Shown: positions 57,062 through 64,000 of the stretch, in pieces
How positions within the stretch are numbered: position 1 is the first letter of the stretch
Layout of the letters: each line of letters opens with the position of its first letter
Source: Blastobasis lacticolella
Lineage: Eukaryota; Arthropoda; Insecta; Lepidoptera; Blastobasidae
Assembly (NCBI GenBank): GCA_905147135.1
Contig: LR990058.1
Coordinates: 16,281,349 to 16,345,348, forward strand
Length of the DNA stretch: 64,000 bases
Reading direction: 5' to 3'
The notes under the pieces: model-generated
Databases searched by the model: none
Told to the model about the DNA's origin: nothing
What the model saw: the letters and a program-made list of their open reading frames with translations, nothing else
Translations under genes and position numbers: made by a program

Positions 57062-57475
57062 ATGAGGAGTTTTCCAATAGGTATCTAAAGCATTCTTAAC
57101 CACTCACTAGATGGCGGCCCAACAGTTTTGGTAATTGATAATCGCTTGAAAAAGGTTCTTAGCAAAGGGGATATAAACACTGGGTACGTTGTATTGGATG
57201 ATATTGTATTTATCAATAGTTTTCAACCATTTTAGAGGTTGTAATAAAATGAAACATAGAGCCTATTTATAAAAATATGTCTTTGTACATTTCGTTCAAC
57301 CTTTAAAAGTTATGTTTATATTAATAAACATTTTATTTTTAGGTTTAGTATTAGATGGTTGCATGATATCACTGCCAAAATCATACAGATTTAAAAATAT
57401 TACCAAAATTGTAGGAGCGCCATCTATTGATGCTTTTTGAAACCAACTGACAATACCTACTGGAAAACTCCTCAT
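57062..57475 (-). mobile_element. MITE with 'atgaggagttttcca' ends, copy 2
   Basis: 414 bp, inverted ends ATGAGGAGTTTTCCAATAGG / 'cctactggaaaactcctcat', with 'ta' on both flanks (57060-57061 and 57476-57477). Same element as 30800-31218 in opposite orientation. Confidence 0.85.
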
Positions 57476-57829
57476 TATAACTATCATTTTGGCATTAATG
57501 TCTCGGTTGTGCAAAATAGTACTTAGTCTATAATTCCTACCGAAAGTCAATGCGGTTCTTGCAGGAACGGGTCGAGAACCCAACCGATTTTCGACTAAGC
57601 ATTTCAGATTACACCCAGAAAGTTCTCAGGGGGAGATCCAAGGTCTCCAAATTGTTTCCATTACATGAAACTTGCCCATGTGCCCCTTTTTGGCAAAGAA
57701 GTTATTAATTATAGGTACAAAAAATATCACGATTGGTTGCTAAACAGCATAGTTCATATAAAATGTTAGAAACTTGATTTTACGAGCGATCAATCGGCAT
57801 CTGTGAGCCAGATTTGTTAAAAAATACTT

Positions 57830-57985
57830 GCGAGTGTGTTCCCTGATCAATATAATCTGGATGCCTTCAAGGCCAGAGTGAATAGGCTGTTCCTAGAGGC
57901 ATGCTTCAGCTCCGGCCGCATCGTCACTTATCAACAGGTGAGATAGCGGTCAAACGCCTGTCTTGTCTAAATATTAAAAAAAATA
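57830..57985 (+). mobile_element. LINE-B 3' fragment
   Basis: 'gtgtgttccctgatcaatat', 'ctggatgccttcaaggccag' and 'gagatagcggtcaaacgcct', A-run. Confidence 0.8.
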
Positions 57986-58004
57986 TGTCGCAACCCAATG
58001 CCGA

Positions 58005-58345
58005 GCGTCGGTGGCCTAGTGATAACGATTTCCGACTCGCAATGCGAGAGTTACCGAGTTCGAATCCCGCTTTCGCCGCGTACCAATGACTATTTTCTGA
58101 GTTATGTACATTTAGTTGAATACTAACCGATGCTCTTAAGCTGAGGGATAACATCGTGATGAAACCTGCACATTTTAGGACGGAGCGTAACCATGATCCA
58201 ATCTGATCCACCTGTTAACAGTGTCACGGAGTCAGATGGCCGTTGCTCCACTGTATTTACGTGATCTGCCAAATCCTGGATCATGGCCAAGGCGGACCGG
58301 GCCTTCGTGCGCGAGTACAACCGGGACATTAACGCCGAGATGACC
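58005..58345 (+). mobile_element. SINE-1
   Basis: 'agcgtcggtggcctagtgat', 'gagttcgaatcccgctttcg', 'accgatgctcttaagctgag', ending 'cattaacgccgaga'. Confidence 0.8.
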
Positions 58346-58555
58346 AATTCGGCGTCTACGAGCCTGATTTGTTAAAAAACATTTGCTGCAACCCAACCCA
58401 TATATTTACACACAATAAGGACGTAAACCTTAAAAATATTAGCTCGGAATATACTCAGTCATGCGCGGTATAACTATAGGTAAACATTGAACGTGAACAA
58501 GTGCCACGCGCACGTTTCGAGTGCCATGACCTGGCTCAATGCTACGATGCGATCA

Positions 58556-58590
58556 CCGACACACACCCACACACACACACTAGCACTAAC
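58556..58590. repeat. (CA)n microsatellite
   Basis: Mostly 'ca' units with interruptions ('cacacacccacacacacacac'). Confidence 0.85.
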
Positions 58591-58839
58591 ACTTGCACAC
58601 ATGCACGGATTCGCACGAAATCGCAACAAAACGTGTGCATACGGCACACTGATGCGTGTGTTTACATTTTGCAAGCGTCGGTCCGATATAAAGTGCTATA
58701 GGTATTTGCAGCGTCTGTTTACATCGCGAATTAGTCTATCCGGAAAAAGGAGGATGTCGTTGACATACTATTCCTGTCCCGAGATTCTTCCACGTGTTTA
58801 GACTTTTTATATTAGAAGGGGAAAACTCTCTTACGGATA

Positions 58840-59215
58840 AAATTGTGATGAATTCTGCACATTCGGGCGACTAAATGTGTAATAATGATACAATCTGGCC
58901 AGGTCCTATTAACAGGGTGAACGTCAGATGGCACTCGCTTTACTGTAATTGCTTGATCTGCCAAATCCTGAAATTAGAGAAATAGACTATGACATGGATT
59001 CGTTCATGAGATATATTAGCAGTCTCTTCAGAGGCGGCAATGCATTAGTAGCGCTCCTGGTGTTGCTGCGGTCCATAGGCGGCGGTCACCACTTTCCATT
59101 AGATGGGCTGCTTGCCTGTTTGTCTGCCGTATAACTTAAAAAATCTGGACCATGGTCAAGGCAGACCCCGGACCCTCGCGCGCTAGAGTACAATCGAGAT
59201 ATTATCGGACCACTA
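58840..59215 (+). mobile_element. SINE-1 interrupted by LINE-C
   Basis: Body to about 58975 ('ttgatctgccaaatcctgaa'), resumed at 59146 ('ctggaccatggtcaaggcag'). Confidence 0.75.
58980..59145 (+). mobile_element. LINE-C 3' fragment inside SINE-1
   Basis: 'gactatgacatggattcgtt' to 'gcttgcctgtttgtctgccg', A-rich end. Confidence 0.75.
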
Positions 59216-59554
59216 ACGCCAAGATTATTATAATGATAAGTGTTATTTTGCGGGATTCCTAAATAATTGGAACATTATTTAAAAAAATTACACTCACAAC
59301 ACAACACAACGACACTTTCGCTCCTCTATAGAATATCCTCATGATTACTTATTCCTAAATATAACACACAGAACTTTCGTCTTTCTCTGCCAATAGATAA
59401 AGGCAATTATCGCCTGTCCATTCTTAGACTTGAGCAAGTTAGTTAAAACTTGCAAGTGCAGGCGCCGCAGGCAGTACTCATTATGAACTTGAAAATTTGC
59501 TTATATTTTACGCCAGCTTTGTATTATTATCTACTTTATTTGTTTTTTTATTGG

Positions 59555-59885
59555 AATGGAACACGTTGCCGAGTATGTTACCAGATCATTATAATCTGAG
59601 GGCCTAGTGTGAGTTCCGCTTCGATTTTACTTAACTATCGCGTTTGCGTTTACGTGAAAATTAGTATGGAAAAATATATAGCGCCGCCTAGTGGTACGTA
59701 AATGAAGTTTTTTTCTTCATACTAATTTCGACGTAAACGCAAACGCGATAGTTAAGTAAAATCGAAGCGGAACTCACACTAGGCCCTCTGGACGCCTGCA
59801 AGGCTAAGTGAACAGGCTATTCCTAGATGTCACTTACCACGGGTGAGAAGGTAGTCGGAATGCCTGGCTAGTCTATTAAAAAAAA
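59555..59885 (+). mobile_element. LINE-B 3' fragment interrupted by a MITE
   Basis: 'tggaacacgttgccgagtat ... ataatctg' resumes as 'ctggacgcctgcaaggctaa' after the MITE. Confidence 0.8.
59599..59787. mobile_element. Hairpin MITE, 3-bp CTG duplication
   Basis: 189 bp, almost all inverted repeat: arms begin AGGGCCTAGTGTGAGTTCCG and pair over about 60 bp around a short centre. CTG flanks both sides (59596-59598 and 59788-59790). A 3-bp CWG target is typical of PIF/Harbinger transposons. Confidence 0.85.
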
Positions 59886-60100
59886 TAGAACAAACCTTAT
59901 AAAACTATACATATGCGTGACGTTACTAATGTATGAATGTAATAGTTCCGTTTAAAAAACCAGTAAAAGAGCACTATCTTTCCTTTTGTTATCCATATGT
60001 ATGTATATATTTATATTTGTATATGTGTCTATATGTATGTATTATGAACTATTATGTATTGTGTATGTATTTATATTTCGTTGTACTATAGTAGGTAAGT
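59886..60100. other. No gene seen
   Basis: 'tatgtatgtatatat'-type simple sequence. Confidence 0.4.
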
Positions 60101-60104
60101 AAAT

Positions 60105-60255
60105 TTAAGGTGCACGATTTTGCCCTCTCTCTTCCGTTGGTCAGCTGGAAGATATTTCTTTAGAAATAAGCTATCTGTTGTGATTTTTTCTGTATGTCTA
60201 TTTTGTATACTATTTATTGTGCACAATAAAATGTTAAGTAAATAAATAAATAGCT
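60105..60255 (+). mobile_element. Retroposon 3' tail
   Basis: 'ggaagatatttctttagaaa' and 'gtgcacaataaaatgttaag' with (AAAT)n, same family as 33025 and 61205. Confidence 0.65.
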
Positions 60256-61200
60256 TGTGTCGGCGACTTCGACTACCGTATAACATTTGGTTACGATGCC
60301 GTGTTCCCACAATATCTACATATTATTCTTCAAAAACAATACCTGTTTATGTAAAGTTTACTATGCGTTCTCATACTGCTTGTATGGTATCTGAACTTGT
60401 GGTTACTGGGCTTCGATTCTGGTACGGAAATCGTCTCGTTGCAGTAACATTACAATTGCATCGCATGTCAAACGTGTGATTGTTATTCAAATGACAGATG
60501 TTGAGTTGCAACTTTCATGAGTTCGAACTTTTCCACAATTCGTTTTCTTGTACTTTAGTTGCATTATGGTTTTATATGGCTGTTAGTACTCCATAAATAA
60601 ATAAATTACCAAGTTGAATCTTTCTTAGTTGTCAAACTGGCTTCAATTCTGTCAACGAAAACGTGGCAAAGGTCGAACAATGATTTAACTGCAATTTAAC
60701 TGGGATGATGCTGGGACTGATTCGATACCTCGACGTAGTTATAGTATAATCACAGTTACATTGCCACATAATAACAACTGCATTGCACACCGGTATCGGT
60801 ACCCTGGTGAAACTATCCGTAACCCAAAAATATAGCTAAACATAGACCTCGTTACTCCGTCCTTATCAAAGATGGATACTTTAATACAACGCCAAGCCTT
60901 ATGTGAGACGTCGTTTAATCTTTAAACTTGCTAAGTAATAAAAATAAGTACTTCAACAAGCATCGTAGGTGACCTAAGTTGAAAGCTCAAGTTGTCTTCA
61001 GGGAAATCTGACGGAGGCACACGGCGACTGGATGGATTGTAAATTCAAGACCTTCCGGGCTTCAGAGCGGTGGCCAGATTTGTTCAGACGTATTCACCTC
61101 TCTAATAGAAATCCTTATTTGTATGTGGTACTACCAGTATTTAAATAATAGTAGGTACCACAAGTAAAATATATGCGCACGTCGATCTGCTTTACTTATC
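60256..61200. other. No gene seen
   Basis: Nothing recognised. Confidence 0.35.
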
Positions 61201-61204
61201 TCAT

Positions 61205-61325
61205 CTCTCTTCTGTAGGCCTTCTGGAAGAAATTTCTTTTAGAAATAAGTAGTGTCTGTTGTGTCGTCTATATGTATGATGTTTTTCTATGTATTTTACT
61301 GTGTGCAATAAAATGTTAAATAAGC
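61205..61325 (+). mobile_element. Retroposon 3' tail
   Basis: 'ggaagaaatttcttttagaa' and 'gtgtgcaataaaatgttaaa'. Confidence 0.7.
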
Positions 61326-62030
61326 GGGAACTGTTGCCCTTAACATCTATGCGAGCGGCCACACAGAAAAGACGTAAGACGCAAACACGTCGCAGACGCA
61401 GCGCCCGTTCAATTTACTTTCATATAAAATGTAAAGAAACGTCGCGACGCAAAACATACAGCAAAGACAGGACGCGGACAGGGCGCGGACCCGTTGCAGA
61501 CACGACTACGATTTATGTATTTAGGTCCCAGGCAACAAAAATGCAGAACCGCAGATGCATTGTCACTGTGAAGACTAAGATGAAATGCTTCATGTTTATA
61601 ATTGCTATGGCTCCCTCATCCTTCTAATCGCAACAATGCAAGCATTGTTGCTTAGCGGTGGTGTCACCCAGGACTCCTCAGGCTTAATAGAGTCATACCT
61701 ACGTAGCTGTCAAAAATCTATGTAGGTACATATACAGGCTTAATCGTCTTGATACTTGCAATAAACGCAACATTAACCGATATGAAGGCGACAAAATTAA
61801 TATGAGAATGCAATTAAAGCGACAATTATTGCAATCATTATCGTCACGAATAACCCGCTAAGAGTTTCCTGTACAATTAAAATTTTATTCGACGAGGATG
61901 AAGTACTGTTACTTCTGTATTAAGTAGCGTAATTGCAGGATGGCCGTTCATGTGTTTTATATCGACACGGAGTAGGTTACTGTGCGATAATCGATTATGA
62001 TAATCGATATATTTAATACAAAAAATATTA
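61326..62030. other. No gene seen
   Basis: A basic 112-codon plus-strand frame at 61289-61627 begins in the retroposon tail and has no recognisable domain; probably chance. Confidence 0.4.
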
Positions 62031-62034
62031 GTTA

Positions 62035-62380
62035 ATGGCTTAGCGTTGATGGTGAAGGAGTCCGACTTGTACCCCCCGAGGTACCGGAATCCCTGTGCCG
62101 CCATGTATCAATGGCTATTTTCCGACTTTTTGTACATTAGTGGAACATTTACCAATGCTCTTACGGTGAGGGAAAACCATGTGATGAAACCTGCACGTTC
62201 AGGTCAGTAAATTTGTAATTATGATCCGATCTGGTCAGGTTCCATTGTTAGGTCACGGAGGTCAGATGGCAGTCGCTTCACTGTAATTATCTGATCTGCT
62301 AAATTCTGGATCATAGTCAAGGCGGACCCTGGGTCTTTGTGCGCAAGAGTACAACCGGGACATTAACGTTGAGATGACTT
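62035..62380 (+). mobile_element. SINE-1
   Basis: Diverged head 'ggcttagcgttgatggtgaa', then 'accaatgctcttacggtgag', 'gatccgatctggtcaggttc' and 'cgggacattaacgt'. Confidence 0.75.
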
Positions 62381-62439
62381 ATCAGAATCGGTTGGACTTG
62401 GAATCCTTGTCGAAGTAAGTAAATAATAATAATAATAAT

Positions 62440-62680
62440 AATCGTGGACAAATTCACACACCGCCATCTAGCCCCAAAGTAAGCAAAGCTTGTGTTATGG
62501 GTGCTAGATAACTGATAAACTACTTATATACTTTTAAATACATACCTATTATACATAGAACACGCAGACCCGTAACAGAAATTAAAATTCATCATTTCAA
62601 TTTCTGCCCGGCCGGGAATCGAACCCGGAACCTCTTGCGTGGCTTGTGTTGACCACTGAACCACTCAGGTCGTCAGTAAA
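62440..62680 (-). mobile_element. SINE-2, well preserved
   Basis: 'cgccatctagccccaaagta', 'cccggccgggaatcgaaccc' and 'gaaccactcaggtcgtcagt', preceded by (AAT)n. Confidence 0.85.
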
Positions 62681-62699
62681 TCAACCTACTTTTCCATTT

Positions 62700-62900
62700 A
62701 CTTTGACAAGTCTCATGTTCCACAGCTGAAGACCTTGGTTATCCACGCTTCGCCAATGATTTAGGAAGTACACCTCACGAGTAGTTAGCTTGGTTCGATA
62801 CTGAAGTTCGAATAGCTGTACAAAACGGTCACCCATCCAGTTCCCGACTCTGCTTACGTTGCTTAACTTTGGTTATCGATCTCGCAAGCACGCTGCCACT
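62700..62900 (-). mobile_element. 5S-rRNA-like repeat, copy 2
   Basis: 'acggtcacccatccagt' and 'gttgcttaactttggttatc' at 62825-62896 match the complement of conserved 5S rRNA blocks somewhat better than copy 1; the upstream part ('gctgaagacc ... cacgcttcgcc') is shared with copy 1. Confidence 0.68.
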
Positions 62901-63024
62901 AGATCAGGGCTGTTTCTAACAAACATTTACAGGACCAGACGTTAAATAATTATAAACTTAGACTAGACAGTGGAATAGTAGACGTTGAGCCCTCGTTGTG
63001 TGCACGGAACTGAAGTAAATACGG

Positions 63025-63430
63025 ACGTATGGTATACTCTCTAAAATCATGAATGAAGATTTAAAATGGCTGCTCATTTATGTGTGTGTGTGCTTTGAAA
63101 CTGTCACTGGAGTCACGCGGTACAAAATCAAACAAAATCGCAGCGGATTGTCAGACCTGGTGTAAATGACAGGTATGAGGCATTTCATCTTAGTCCACAC
63201 AGTGACGCACCTGCGGTTCTGCATTTTTGTTACCTGCAACCTAAATGTATGAATTGTAGATGTTATGGGCGACAGTTACCACTTACCATCATGTGGGCTG
63301 TCTGCTCGTTTGTCACTGATTAGCATAAAAAGGGTATCTGTATGAGTGCGTAGGTCATGTACAACAAAATAAGCTGCCATGAAATGATCACACCTTGCAT
63401 GCTTCACATCTATTTAGTGTAGAATGGCGT
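63025..63430 (+). repeat. Repeat R-I interrupted by R-J
   Basis: R-I from 'atactctctaaaatcatgaa' to about 63171; R-J at 63172-63330; R-I again from 'gagtgcgtaggtcatgtaca' to 'gaatggcgtccg'. Confidence 0.7.
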
Positions 63431-64000
63431 CCGTATTTTTTTTTCTTCCGTGTTTAAGCCCTTGTTGAATGCTAAAAGAAAGACTACTTCAGTACCGTCG
63501 CTCGTCTCTCATAACAATGCAGGTGTGAACGTTCTGTTGTTAGGAGAAAAAAGATGCTAAAAGGCTGGTTGTATTGTCTGAGCCTTTGCTTGGCTGCTTT
63601 TAAATAATACGGCTACGCTGTAAATAGTTAATAGCTTATTGCGTAGAGATTTTGAAAATGTTTGTAAAAGAGTTTCTTAAGATTATTAAGAGGCATAGGA
63701 CGTAAATGTGTATGGCTTATTTGTTAAGAGATTTTGAAAATGACTTTTCGTTTCGGCCAATACATCCATACATTAAATTACACTAAACACGTATTTACAC
63801 TCCACACGTTGTATTTATCTATTTAAAACGTCTTCGTCCTTGCCTCACTCAGCAGGTCTCACTGAAAACCAGCGCCCTGGTCTCCGCCAGGGCATGAAGC
63901 TGAGTGAGGTCCCTTTTACACACCACACCACATACACATGCAACGGCTCTGTTCTTCAATTTTCTTTTATTCATATATGTTTGTCTAGTTGTTGTTTCCT
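63431..64000. other. No gene seen
   Basis: 'gcctcactcagcaggtctca ... ctgagtgaggtccc' at 63843-63911 is an imperfect hairpin that I associate with a lepidopteran repeat; otherwise nothing. Confidence 0.35.

Noticed and set aside
61289..61627. Basic 112-residue protein, possible DNA-binding
   Set aside because: It starts inside a retroposon tail, has no recognisable domain and no coding-like context.

Overview
The window is AT-rich insect DNA, almost certainly from a moth or butterfly. I see no convincing host gene. It is packed with nested lepidopteran-type retrotransposon ends, tRNA-derived SINEs and short inverted-repeat elements. The one non-transposon gene cluster is a block of about 5.03 kb at 16051-21079. 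It carries an intronless protein tyrosine phosphatase (PTP) and an IkappaB-like ankyrin protein, a pair typical of bracoviruses (the polydnaviruses of braconid wasps that parasitise caterpillars).

The central result is how that block sits. It splits one minus-strand LINE in two. The endonuclease half (GDFNAHH motif) lies at 21080-21640. The rest of the same protein (SSDH, reverse transcriptase, YADD) resumes at 16050 and runs down to 13335. The two block ends are imperfect inverted repeats (26 bp, 20 matches; the inner 16 bp match at 14). This is what is expected when a bracovirus circle opens at its host integration motif and inserts into caterpillar DNA. The ankyrin gene is intact with a TATA/initiator promoter. 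The PTP has an intact HCSAGLNRTG signature but lacks the WPD-loop aspartate. Its 5' end is disturbed: a frame offset, and a small retroposon with a 10-bp target duplication inserted just upstream of the likely original start codon.

Layout. 1-1057: short direct repeats, no gene. 1058-9564: one 8.5-kb LTR element on the minus strand with 1,977-bp near-identical LTRs, CTAC target duplication, a tRNA-Lys-type primer site, and an internal region with no gag/pol but two tandem-repeat arrays. 9565-13335: little but repeat fragments. 13335-22235: LINE-A interrupted by a SINE-like insertion (14238-14530, 8-bp target duplication) and by the viral block. 22235-64000: a dense patchwork of repeats.

Names used for recurring families: LINE-A (CR1/jockey-like, the split element), LINE-B (3' ends with the 'gcatttgaccgcc' core), LINE-C (3' ends with 'gactatgacatgggatcg'), RTE-like C-terminal fragments, SINE-1 (tRNA-like head 'ggtggccgagtggttaa'), SINE-2 (tRNA-like head 'gacctgagtggttcagt'), a 5S-rRNA-like repeat, and unclassified repeats R-E, R-H, R-I, R-J, R-K, R-L. 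Family boundaries were read by eye from copies inside this window, so they are good to roughly 10-20 bp unless a target duplication is quoted.
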